Part shown: in pieces, positions 53,748 to 61,667 of the stretch
Layout: each line of letters starts with the position of its first letter
Position numbering within the stretch: the stretch's first letter is position 1
Assembly (NCBI GenBank): GCA_017397925.1
Contig: JAFQHO010000046.1
Location: 1-64,000, forward strand
Direction: 5' to 3'
DNA length: 64,000 nucleotides
Source: Ruminococcus sp.
GTDB lineage: Bacteria; Bacillota; Clostridia; Oscillospirales; Ruminococcaceae
The notes under the pieces: model-generated
Told to the model about the DNA's origin: nothing
What the model saw: the letters and a program-made list of their open reading frames with translations, nothing else
Databases searched by the model: none
Position numbers and translations under genes: made by a program

Positions 53748-54422
53748 TCACTGTTCGTACATTTCACGTAATTTTTCTATAGCTTTTTTCTCTATCCGTG
53801 AAACATAAGAACGTGAAATACCAAGTTTTTTCGCCGTTTCACTCTGTGTATGAGGATAGCCGGAGTAAAGACCATAACGATAGACGATTATTTCAAGTTC
53901 ACGCTTATCAAGACATTTATCGAGGAATGTGTATAGCTGTTTTGAACGGATTTTCAAATCAACTTGTTCGTGAATATCAACTCCATCATCAATAAGATCA
54001 ATAAGTGACATAGTATTCCCGTCTTTATCAGTTTCAATTGGTTCTCCCAAATAGATATCACCTGCCGATTTCTTAGCCGCACGGAAATTCATTAGTATTT
54101 CGTTTTCAATACATCTGCTTGCATATGTCGCAAATTTAGCTCCTTTGCTGTAATCAAAGGACGATACAGCTTTGATAAGTCCTATTGTTCCTATAGAAAT
54201 AAGTTCATCCTGTTCCGAGGGGGACTGAGTATATTTTTTTACAATATGTGCCACAAGCCTCAGATTATGTTCAATAAGTTTACTTCTTGCTGCTTTATCA
54301 CCCTGTGACATTTTCTGAAAACACTCCAATTCATCAGCAGGGGAGAGTGGCTTAGGAAACACATTAGTATTTTCAACGTGAAGGATGAAGAAAAGAAAAT
54401 TTTTCAGTAATTCAAAAAACAT
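53748..54422 (-). CDS. sigK: RNA polymerase sporulation sigma factor, SigK type
   Basis: 224 residues, full length and uninterrupted (no skin element). Region 2: KLIEHNLRLVAHIVKKYTQSPSEQDELISIGTIGLIKAVSSFD then KFATYASRCIENEILMNFRAAKK; region 4: LDKRELEIIVYRYGLYSGYPHTQSETAKKLGISRSYVSRIEKKAIEKLREMY. The N-terminus is a hydrophobic stretch (FFELLKNFLFFILHVE) as in SigK pro-sequences, followed by NVFPKPLS. In endospore formers SigK drives late mother-cell genes. SigE or SigG are less likely given the FPKPLS start and the lack of a flanking spoIIG operon. AAGG site. Confidence 0.88.
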   Translation of the reverse strand: MFFELLKNFLFFILHVENTNVFPKPLSPADELECFQKMSQGDKAARSKLIEHNLRLVAHIVKKYTQSPSEQDELISIGTIGLIKAVSSFDYSKGAKFATYASRCIENEILMNFRAAKKSAGDIYLGEPIETDKDGNTMSLIDLIDDGVDIHEQVDLKIRSKQLYTFLDKCLDKRELEIIVYRYGLYSGYPHTQSETAKKLGISRSYVSRIEKKAIEKLREMYEQ

Positions 54423-54455
54423 AGCATATACCGCCTTAAAATAGTTTTACAGTAA

Positions 54456-54484
54456 AGTATATGCTCAGAATTGACAAAATATGA
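54456..54484 (-). promoter_or_regulatory. sigma-E-like promoter of sigK
   Basis: Minus strand TCATATT, 14-bp spacer, CATATACT. The Bacillus sigma-E consensus is KMATATT, about 14 bp, CATACANT; the match is 7/7 and 7/8 (one of them at N). The predicted leader is about 27 bases. No good sigma-A promoter is seen for this gene. Confidence 0.55.
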
Positions 54485-54489
54485 CAAAA

Positions 54490-54517
54490 ACCGCATTGAT
54501 TTTAAACTCAATGCGGT
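54490..54517 (-). terminator. terminator of the DUF4874/DUF4832 dockerin gene
   Basis: ACCGCATTGA / TCAATGCGGT, perfect 10-bp stem, 8-base loop, then TTTTTG on the minus strand. Confidence 0.85.
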
Positions 54518-54524
54518 ATGATAA

Positions 54525-57020
54525 TTATTCAGTTTTTAACGGCAGTTGTGAGGCACTCATCAAACCTGCACTTACTTTTTGAATGATAATAGCATCAGCG
54601 GCAGTTATACCTTTTACGCCGTCAACATCAGCATTTAACGCTCCTTTTTCGGATAAAGCATATTTATCGTAGTTTCCAAGAGCCTGAAAAACAGCAGCTG
54701 CATCAGCCATTGTAATAAAACCGTCGCAATTTGCATCACCTGCAATATATCCTGAGGTATCATCTACAACAGATATAGCAAAGGCTGAAATAGTTTTTTC
54801 AACTCCAGATGAAGAAGTTATTTTTACAACGTATTCGCCCTGTTCATTTGATGATATATTTTCCAGTGATATTGTATCAGTTGCGAAATCAGACAAAATT
54901 TCTCCATTTCTGCTCCACTGATATTTAGTATCTCCCTCGGTTTCGGCAATAACAGTATATGAATAGTCTTCGCCATTTTTAATTCTGACATCGGTAAATC
55001 TGGAAATAACAAAAAAATCCGATCCTACAGTTGCCGCAGGTGCTTTAACATCGCTCTTCACAACCCAGTCATTACCGCTGTCCTGCATAGATATACGTAG
55101 GTCTGTCAATTCGGTACCTGCCTTTAAATTCATAATATCAAATGGAATTTTGAATTCCACCATATCATCGCTCCATACACATCGACAGCCATTATAATTA
55201 TCATGATTGAAATAAACAAAACCATTGCATACGTAATATATCCAGTAAAATTCTCCGTTATTCCTAAGCTGCAGGTTATATACAGGAGCGTCAGCATTTT
55301 GTTTTGCAGTACTCATAACATAGAAATTTTTGTCATCAGCCTTGGCATAAAGCGTCACACCGCTCTCATTTTCAGCCACAATCATATCCTCTGTCCACTC
55401 GTCTGGTGATGAAAGAATACCATCAATTACGGTACGACCGTTAAGAGAATAATACTGAACAGGGGAGTTATTGCTGATTTTATTTACAGCTATGGAATTT
55501 TCCGTTCCATTTTTATCAGATTCAGTTACAGTTACTGTACCAAGATAATTTGCCCCAATTGATGAATCCCACACATCTTTATTAGCAAAACGTATGCTTC
55601 TGCCAGTCATATTTGTAATAGAAAGTGGAGTACCCATATTGAGCTTTAACATAACATTCCAGTCACCAACGGAAATGTTATCTGGTAGCTTGATATTCAA
55701 TATATTATCTTTTATTGTACAGGACTGCCATTGACGACAGTCTATATCTGCTTCAGCATAGGCAAATACACCGTCCTTTTCAAGTACAACATATGATTGA
55801 ACATCAGGAATAATTCCTGCAAATCCAGTGTTTTCAATTTTGAAATTAACAGTAACATCACCTCCCTGCTTAACAGTGGGCGTTAGTTCTGATTTGCGGA
55901 TAACAAAACGATATCCGATATGGTCGCGGATAAACTGAAATACATTTTGTCCGTAGTATGCGGAATTATCCACACCCTCTACCGAGTATTCCTCAGAAAA
56001 AGTAAAATCCTTGTAAAATGGGAAAATATTACTGTTTATATAACTCAAATGGGTTTTGTACATTTCTGGAATTGCATTTTCAGGTAAATATGTATCGAAG
56101 GATTGCGCATAATCGTGAGCACCTGAAAATTCACCACCGTAATATGAAGTCACAGCCTGATGATTTATCCAGTCAGTTTCTATTTCGCGGTTTGAAAATG
56201 TACCAAGGTCATTTATACTTCCCATATATCCGTCATTGAAAAGACCAACTCTGTCCTTATTTTCTTGTATGGTAGTCGAATATTCACTTTCGGTTATGCT
56301 GTCAATTAATTCAAAATTATTGAGATCTTTACGTTCAATTCCAGCCCATTTGGCGAATATATCCGGTGTTCTCACAGTAACGGGAATAGGCGACGGCACA
56401 GCCTGGAGCATCGCCTCAAGTACCTTAGCCTTATAGTCTACAGTAACATACTTTCCGCCGTGCATTTCGCCCCATTTTCCAACAAGACCAGCTTCCACAA
56501 ATGCAATAATATCCGCATACTTTTCAAGAAGACCGCTTTCTTTTATCTGCTCAATATGGCGCAGTACCTGCTCAAAGGTTGCAGGCTCAGGATTATCTTT
56601 ACCCAGATCGTCATATCGGAAACGCATAGCAATCATACAACCATTTTCTCGACAATTACTGAAAGTTTCATCCCATGCCTTGAAAAAAGCCTCATCAAGA
56701 TCGTAATCAACGCCTTCGGTATAGGTATCATCCTCGTGATATGTACCATTTACTCCGCAGGAGAATTCACCTATATCAATGAAAAACAACACAAGTCCGG
56801 CAGTTGGATTATATACAGGAGTATTTCCAGGACGGCACGTAGGCCAAATAGTAGATGAATATCCTGCGGCAGGATTTGAAATTGTTTCGACAAGTTCAGT
56901 ATATTCAATTCCGCTGTCTTTTAACGGTAAATCTTCAGCTGCTGTTGGAAATGAAACTAATGAAGAAACAGAAGCAACAACAGTTATGGCGGAAATAACA
57001 CGTTTGATTATTGGTATCAT
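54525..57020 (-). CDS. secreted DUF4874/DUF4832 protein with CBM9-like, Ig-like and dockerin modules
   Basis: 831 residues. Signal peptide (1-28, ends TAA); DUF4874-like domain (about 45-220: NPAAGYSS, LVLFFIDIGEF, CMIAMRFRYD, FEQVLRHIEQIKE, FVEAGLVGKWGEMHGG); DUF4832-like domain (about 225-480: PVTVRTPDIF, VGLFNDGYMG, PFYKDF, GYRFVIRKSELTP); CBM9-like sandwich (about 520-680: IDGILSSPDEW ... NFYVMSTAK); Ig-like domain (about 690-755); C-terminal dockerin (about 765-826) whose second loop (ADVDGVKGITAADA) is atypical. DUF4874/DUF4832 proteins look like TIM-barrel carbohydrate enzymes but have no proven activity known to me. It follows a sensor-GGDEF gene on the same strand. Confidence 0.8.
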   Translation of the reverse strand: MIPIIKRVISAITVVASVSSLVSFPTAAEDLPLKDSGIEYTELVETISNPAAGYSSTIWPTCRPGNTPVYNPTAGLVLFFIDIGEFSCGVNGTYHEDDTYTEGVDYDLDEAFFKAWDETFSNCRENGCMIAMRFRYDDLGKDNPEPATFEQVLRHIEQIKESGLLEKYADIIAFVEAGLVGKWGEMHGGKYVTVDYKAKVLEAMLQAVPSPIPVTVRTPDIFAKWAGIERKDLNNFELIDSITESEYSTTIQENKDRVGLFNDGYMGSINDLGTFSNREIETDWINHQAVTSYYGGEFSGAHDYAQSFDTYLPENAIPEMYKTHLSYINSNIFPFYKDFTFSEEYSVEGVDNSAYYGQNVFQFIRDHIGYRFVIRKSELTPTVKQGGDVTVNFKIENTGFAGIIPDVQSYVVLEKDGVFAYAEADIDCRQWQSCTIKDNILNIKLPDNISVGDWNVMLKLNMGTPLSITNMTGRSIRFANKDVWDSSIGANYLGTVTVTESDKNGTENSIAVNKISNNSPVQYYSLNGRTVIDGILSSPDEWTEDMIVAENESGVTLYAKADDKNFYVMSTAKQNADAPVYNLQLRNNGEFYWIYYVCNGFVYFNHDNYNGCRCVWSDDMVEFKIPFDIMNLKAGTELTDLRISMQDSGNDWVVKSDVKAPAATVGSDFFVISRFTDVRIKNGEDYSYTVIAETEGDTKYQWSRNGEILSDFATDTISLENISSNEQGEYVVKITSSSGVEKTISAFAISVVDDTSGYIAGDANCDGFITMADAAAVFQALGNYDKYALSEKGALNADVDGVKGITAADAIIIQKVSAGLMSASQLPLKTE

Positions 57021-57040
57021 AAATTAGCCTTTCTGCAATA

Positions 57041-57065
57041 ATACCGCACAGAAGCTGTGCGGTAT
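57041..57065 (-). other. hairpin between the GGDEF gene and the DUF4874/DUF4832 gene
   Basis: ATACCGCACAG / CTGTGCGGTAT, perfect 11-bp stem with a 3-base loop, but no T-run on the minus strand, so read-through into the dockerin gene is possible. Confidence 0.65.
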
Positions 57066-57071
57066 ATCACT

Positions 57072-58976
57072 TTATGTTTTATATCTTTTTTTATTTGCAA
57101 GCTTATATGCATACATCTGTTCATCTGCCGCATTTATAAGTTCTTCAATATCAATATTGCTGTTAACAACAGAAAAAGAACATCCGATACTTGCCCTTAC
57201 TTTATATGGCTTTTCTGAATTTCTGTTATATTCTACAAGTGCTTCAAGAAAACGCACTCTGAATTCCTCGTATAACTGCTCAGGATCATTATTATATGTG
57301 AATATAGCAGCACAGAATTCATCACCGCCAAATCTTGCACATAGCTTACTGTGCAACGCACTGCTTACAAGAGCATTTCCAACAGTAATAATAGCAGAAT
57401 CTCCTTCGGAATGACCGAAAGTATCATTAATATATTTCAACCTGTCAAGGTCGGCAGAAATAAGCATAAGAGTAGAACCTATATACTTCTTGTCCTCAAT
57501 GATACTATTTATTCTCTCAAAGAATCCTCTGCGATTAAAAAGACCTGTCATATAATCGCGCTGAGAAAGCTTTTGAAGCTCATCATTCATACTTCTTATC
57601 TGAATTCTGCTATGGAAGTTTCCGAGAGCTGAAGCGATAGTAACCATCATTGTATGCATTTTTTCATATTCATCAATATCAATTTCAGGCTGAAATATAC
57701 AATACCCCATAACCATATTAGTGAAGTGAGAACAACATACAACGATTGGACTTTCGTTAACTGTCAGCAGGTCAAGACGCGGAAATAGGTTAGCAGTAGG
57801 TATTCTGCATCTTTCATATTCCTTGTTTTTATAACAATGATAAAGCACATCCATTTCACAGCTGTAGCAATCAGAGCCTTTATACAAACTTCCGAAATCA
57901 GGAGGACTGAATACACTATCATTAAGAACAAACACACAGGTATCAAACTTAAAACGTTTCACCAATATTCGGGGCAAAAAGTTTATATCAGAAATATTAG
58001 GCAGTGAAGTTTGAGTGCGGCATATCATCTTCTGTCGTTCATCAGATTTTCTGAGACTTGTTAGAAGAGCTCTAATTGAAACTGAAACATTATCATAAGT
58101 TACAGGTTCACATCCACAGGATTGTGAGTAATCGATATTGAAATCAACACAATAGGAAGTATCAACTTTTATGCCATTTTCAATTTTTTTAATTGTTTCA
58201 ATAATTAGGCTTCCCATTTTATCAAAATCCTGCTTGCAAGTGGTAATACGCGGCGGCAGATATTCAACCTGTTTTATACCGTCAAAACCTGTTACAATAC
58301 ACTCCTTTGGAATCTGTACACCCATAGATTGCAGATAATCGCTGACGGTAATAGCCATAAGGTCATTGGCACATATTATAGCGTCAGGAATTTCCCGTTG
58401 TTCTTCCTTGAACCATTTGTCAAGAACCTCAATAGTAGGCTGTTCCCAGAAACAGCCATAGCCGATATTATTCTCATCAATTGGAATGTCATTTAACAGG
58501 AGAGCCTTTTTGAAAGCTTCGATACGCTCGTTTGAATAGACATTATCTTTAAAACCTGCCATCAGATAAAGTTTTCTGGCGTTATGTTCTTCAATTATGT
58601 GACGACAAAGCTTTTCGAATACATTTGAGTTATCAAAAGAAAAAGTAATACAGCCTTCCATTTCTTTATCCATAGAAATCAGAGGCAAGTTATGCTTAAT
58701 GCAGTTTTCTTTGATTTCTTCAACGATAACAGGATCATAAATTATATTCGGAAATATAATAAGAGCTGACAATTTGTCATAAGGAATAAGCCTGAAAACA
58801 GCGGAGGCACCCTCATTATTTTCCGGACTTTGCTCATACATATCTGCACAGGAATTGAAAACGAGCAGTTGAAAACCATTTTTTATAGCGTGTTTATTTA
58901 GCTGATGTATAAAATTAAATCTGTCTTCTTCGTGTATTGTTGACAAACATACACCAATTAATTTATCAAGCTGCAT
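57072..58976 (-). CDS. LacI-type sensor / GGDEF diguanylate cyclase
   Basis: 634 residues, no signal peptide, no helix-turn-helix and no membrane helix. Residues about 1-275 are a periplasmic-binding-protein/LacI-type sensor (IGVCLSTIHEEDRFNFIHQL, IPDAIICANDLMAITVSDYLQSMGVQIPKECIVTGFDG), ending in the SCGCEP motif that closes such sensors in signalling fusions; then a helical linker, a GAF-like region rich in Cys (about 330-460), and a GGDEF domain (about 475-634) with DYMTGLFNRRGF and intact FGGDEF. It should make c-di-GMP in response to a cytoplasmic ligand, perhaps a sugar. The ATG at 58976 fits GGGGTGG; the earlier TTG does not. Confidence 0.88.
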   Translation of the reverse strand: MQLDKLIGVCLSTIHEEDRFNFIHQLNKHAIKNGFQLLVFNSCADMYEQSPENNEGASAVFRLIPYDKLSALIIFPNIIYDPVIVEEIKENCIKHNLPLISMDKEMEGCITFSFDNSNVFEKLCRHIIEEHNARKLYLMAGFKDNVYSNERIEAFKKALLLNDIPIDENNIGYGCFWEQPTIEVLDKWFKEEQREIPDAIICANDLMAITVSDYLQSMGVQIPKECIVTGFDGIKQVEYLPPRITTCKQDFDKMGSLIIETIKKIENGIKVDTSYCVDFNIDYSQSCGCEPVTYDNVSVSIRALLTSLRKSDERQKMICRTQTSLPNISDINFLPRILVKRFKFDTCVFVLNDSVFSPPDFGSLYKGSDCYSCEMDVLYHCYKNKEYERCRIPTANLFPRLDLLTVNESPIVVCCSHFTNMVMGYCIFQPEIDIDEYEKMHTMMVTIASALGNFHSRIQIRSMNDELQKLSQRDYMTGLFNRRGFFERINSIIEDKKYIGSTLMLISADLDRLKYINDTFGHSEGDSAIITVGNALVSSALHSKLCARFGGDEFCAAIFTYNNDPEQLYEEFRVRFLEALVEYNRNSEKPYKVRASIGCSFSVVNSNIDIEELINAADEQMYAYKLANKKRYKT

Positions 58977-59009
58977 AGTTTCCACCCCTTTCAAATAATT
59001 TCTTTATCT

Positions 59010-59038
59010 ATTATAACATACATAATACCAAAAGTAAA
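59010..59038 (-). promoter_or_regulatory. promoter of the sensor-GGDEF gene
   Basis: Minus strand TTTACT, 17-bp spacer, TATAAT. Confidence 0.6.
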
Positions 59039-59105
59039 GGGGTTTTTAAAAAAATTATAAATTTCTTCACAATTATATTAGGCATTTATTTATAATGTAA
59101 ACATA

Positions 59106-59134
59106 TTGAAAATATTTTCTCATTATGATATAAT
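59106..59134 (+). promoter_or_regulatory. possible promoter of the ECF sigma operon
   Basis: TTGAAA, 17-bp spacer, TATAAT, in a very AT-rich region. Confidence 0.5.
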
Positions 59135-59375
59135 TAATTTTATAGAAAAATAATTATTATCACAAGGGCGTTATTTCACATAAAGTTTACTGTGGTTTAC
59201 AACAAACAAAGAAGTTTATATTAGTTTTATAAATTTAATATAATAAAAAATAATTATTTTCATAAAATGGCTGGCTATAAATAGATGAAAATCAAACGAA
59301 TAATCTATTAACAAATTTAAGTTATAATACACTAACGATAATTATAAATTTTTTTGTGAAAATTCTGTCTTTTTT

Positions 59376-59417
59376 GCCTTTTAAAAACACTTATATATGA
59401 AAGCTTTCATAAAAGGC
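59376..59417 (+). promoter_or_regulatory. nested inverted repeat before the ECF sigma gene
   Basis: Outer arms GCCTTTT / AAAAGGC enclose a perfect 14-base palindrome ATGAAAGCTTTCAT (59397-59410). It may be an operator or an RNA structure about 75 bases ahead of the start. Confidence 0.4.
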
Positions 59418-59490
59418 AGAAAATCCGAAAAAATCTCTAAAAGGTTATATAGCCCTATCAAAAACTAAAAATGGAGGTGAAAAGACAATT

Positions 59491-60042
59491 GTGGATAACA
59501 AAAATAGTTTAACATCACATAACATTGATATAGATGTAAATAAACTTATAATTAGTTGTTCTTACTCAAAGGAGAGTTTAGAAAAATTATACAAATTGTT
59601 TAAAAACAATGTCTTTGCCATAGGATTTGGCATCACCTCGGATTACCAACTCGCAGAGGACTGTGTAGCAGAAACATTTATCCGCCTCGCACAGACAAAG
59701 CGGTTTAATCCTGAGAAAGGCGATGGCGTGGGCTATATCATTACTATGGCTCGCAATATTGCACTGGAGCTTCGCCGACAGCATCGTCATGACGATGAAT
59801 CATTCATAATTCAAAGCTACGGCGTAGCTGATCATACTGTAGAAAACAGTATTTACATAAATGAGCTGCTCATGTATCTGAGCGATTCACAGCGGCAGAT
59901 TGTGACGATGAAATGCTGCTGTGACCTATCATTCACACAAATCGCAAGGATAATGAAAAGCCCTGTATCGTCAATTAAGTATAAGTACAACAAAGCAATA
60001 ACAATATTAAAGAAAAAGGCAGGTGTTAACAGTGAAGAATAA
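59491..60042 (+). CDS. ECF-type RNA polymerase sigma factor
   Basis: 183 residues. Region 2: YKLFKNNVFAIGFGITSDYQLAEDCVAETFIRLAQ and GYIITMARNIALELRRQHRHDD; region 4: YLSDSQRQIVTMKCCCDLSFTQIARIMKSPVSSIKYKYNKAITILKKK. No region 3, as expected for ECF factors. The GTG start is set by a GGAGGTG site. Its last 11 bases overlap the next gene, a membrane-anchored probable anti-sigma factor. The target regulon is unknown; a bipartite ECF promoter could not be picked out in the AT-rich region upstream. Confidence 0.9.
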   Translation: MDNKNSLTSHNIDIDVNKLIISCSYSKESLEKLYKLFKNNVFAIGFGITSDYQLAEDCVAETFIRLAQTKRFNPEKGDGVGYIITMARNIALELRRQHRHDDESFIIQSYGVADHTVENSIYINELLMYLSDSQRQIVTMKCCCDLSFTQIARIMKSPVSSIKYKYNKAITILKKKAGVNSEE

Positions 60043-61510
60043 AAAAATCGTGAAGACGGATAATAATGAAGTAGAGATAATTCTGCGTGCAAAAATGAAC
60101 GAGCTTTCTGACTCTGTTGGCTGCTTTGACAGAATTTCAAAACGGGTATTTGCGGAAACAGAAGAGAATTTCAGCGAAGACGCATATGTCATAACTGACC
60201 TTGAAAATGTAACGGGCAAACCGCGTATTTCACGGGTAATCAAATGGACAGCAATTGTTGCCGCAGCAGCTTTCTGCATAGCCGTAATACCGCAAACTAC
60301 TCTTGGCAGACAGATGCTCTCTGATATTGTAAACAATTCAAGTAACAATGAATTTTCAAAATTAATCAGAGAAATCAACACAGAACTTGAAAGCGGAGCT
60401 TATAATTATATTGATGTTCCGCTGGATTATTACATTGAAAACGATGTTCTTGTAACTCCGCTATTCAGCTGTCCTTTTGAGGACTGCGGCAGGGACGATG
60501 CCAATGTAAGAATCTACACAAAACAGATTGACGGAATTGATACGACACAGGTGTATGCCGTTCTTTACAGCGGCAAATACACAGATAATGACATACTTGC
60601 TGCGGCAGAATCAAAGTATAAGTTTACAGCTGATGATATGACATTGAAGTTCGACAACAAGGTGCAGTTTATGAATTCAGCTGAAAATGTATTGGAATGT
60701 CGTTTTTCCGGTGATGACACTATGGGAAATATTTATGACAGCGAAGGAAAAAATATTTCAGCAGGTTCGTTTATCAATACCGTTATCACAAAGAATAAAC
60801 AAGGAATAATCAGCAAACAGTCAAACGAATTTATTATCTGGCATAATGACAGCGTAAATTACAAGTATGATATCATTTTCAGCGACGCAGAAAATGAAAA
60901 CACTTTCGGTGAAAATATGTGGGAACAATCCCTATACTTCAACGGAAACAGCTCATTTCCTGTAGTTTCCGGATCAGACTTTGAAAAAACAGATTTGGTT
61001 AATTCTACGGTAACAGATGGTGTACTTTCTGATTTAACGTTTGTATATCCCTTTGAGTATGACGAAAATTGTCCCACTCTATCAGATGATGAATTAATAA
61101 TGACACTCACAACAAACCCTTTAAGCAGCTATCAGACAAATCTTCCTATACCGATAAACGCAGAAGCACTTCTAAGCTATAAAGTATATTTTCCTGCTGA
61201 TGTTTTAACTGAAACCACCAATGTAACAGTTTACCACAACGGTCTTCAAAATGTTATATATCCTGAGGTTATAATTTCAGTTTCAGAAGCAGAACAAAAT
61301 GAAATATATGAAGCAAGAATGTCGCAGATAGAAGCTTTAAAGGAGCAGGAACGACAGATATTTGAGGAGTTGCAGAGAGAAAAAGAAAAAGCAGAGCAAA
61401 TACAAAAAGAAGTTGTACAGCAACAGGAATCACTTGCAGAACAGGAACTTCAAAGAATGGAAGAGCTTCAGAAAAAGTTAGGAGAAGTGACAAGACCAAT
61501 TGAGAATTGA
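60032..61510 (+). CDS. probable membrane-anchored anti-sigma factor with large external domain
   Basis: 492 residues. Cytoplasmic N-terminus of about 65 residues (ILRAKMNELSDSVGCFDRISKRVFAE region), one membrane helix (about 67-88, VIKWTAIVAAAAFCIAVIP), an external domain of about 330 residues with repeated charged beta-rich segments and no recognised enzyme or carbohydrate-binding family, and a C-terminal Glu/Gln-rich coiled coil (about 415-488, MSQIEALKEQERQIFEELQREKEK region). Assignment as anti-sigma rests on overlap with the ECF gene and topology. The GTG at 60032 with AAGGCAGG is preferred to the GTG nine bases earlier. Confidence 0.7.
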   Translation: MKNKKIVKTDNNEVEIILRAKMNELSDSVGCFDRISKRVFAETEENFSEDAYVITDLENVTGKPRISRVIKWTAIVAAAAFCIAVIPQTTLGRQMLSDIVNNSSNNEFSKLIREINTELESGAYNYIDVPLDYYIENDVLVTPLFSCPFEDCGRDDANVRIYTKQIDGIDTTQVYAVLYSGKYTDNDILAAAESKYKFTADDMTLKFDNKVQFMNSAENVLECRFSGDDTMGNIYDSEGKNISAGSFINTVITKNKQGIISKQSNEFIIWHNDSVNYKYDIIFSDAENENTFGENMWEQSLYFNGNSSFPVVSGSDFEKTDLVNSTVTDGVLSDLTFVYPFEYDENCPTLSDDELIMTLTTNPLSSYQTNLPIPINAEALLSYKVYFPADVLTETTNVTVYHNGLQNVIYPEVIISVSEAEQNEIYEARMSQIEALKEQERQIFEELQREKEKAEQIQKEVVQQQESLAEQELQRMEELQKKLGEVTRPIEN

Positions 61511-61530
61511 TATTAAATGATTCTCATACT

Positions 61531-61561
61531 TCACCGCACGGGAGGGAAACCTGTGCGGTGA
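61531..61561 (+). terminator. terminator of the ECF sigma operon
   Basis: TCACCGCACGGG / CCTGTGCGGTGA, 12-bp stem with one G-U, 7-base loop, followed by TTTATTT. Confidence 0.75.
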
Positions 61562-61667
61562 TTTATTTAAAAGAAAAAAATATATCAAAAGTATGTCCGT
61601 TTTTGCACCCCATAATTGTATGTATATATAGAGGGTAAAATACCAACTAATGAAAAGGAGAAAAATT

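Larger units (their letters stand above)
59039..59490. other. AT-rich intergenic region upstream of the ECF sigma gene
   Basis: About 450 bases without a gene, over 75% A+T by eye. It holds a sigma-A-type promoter at 59106-59134, a second TATAAT at about 59323-59328 without a good -35, and a nested inverted repeat at 59376-59417. The predicted leader of the sigma gene from the first promoter is about 350 bases, unusually long for this window. No known riboswitch class was recognised in it. Confidence 0.6.

Noticed and set aside
59397..59410. CcpA cre site (ATGAAAGCTTTCAT)
   Set aside because: It is a palindrome with similar ends but lacks the central CG and has the wrong spacing for a cre consensus.
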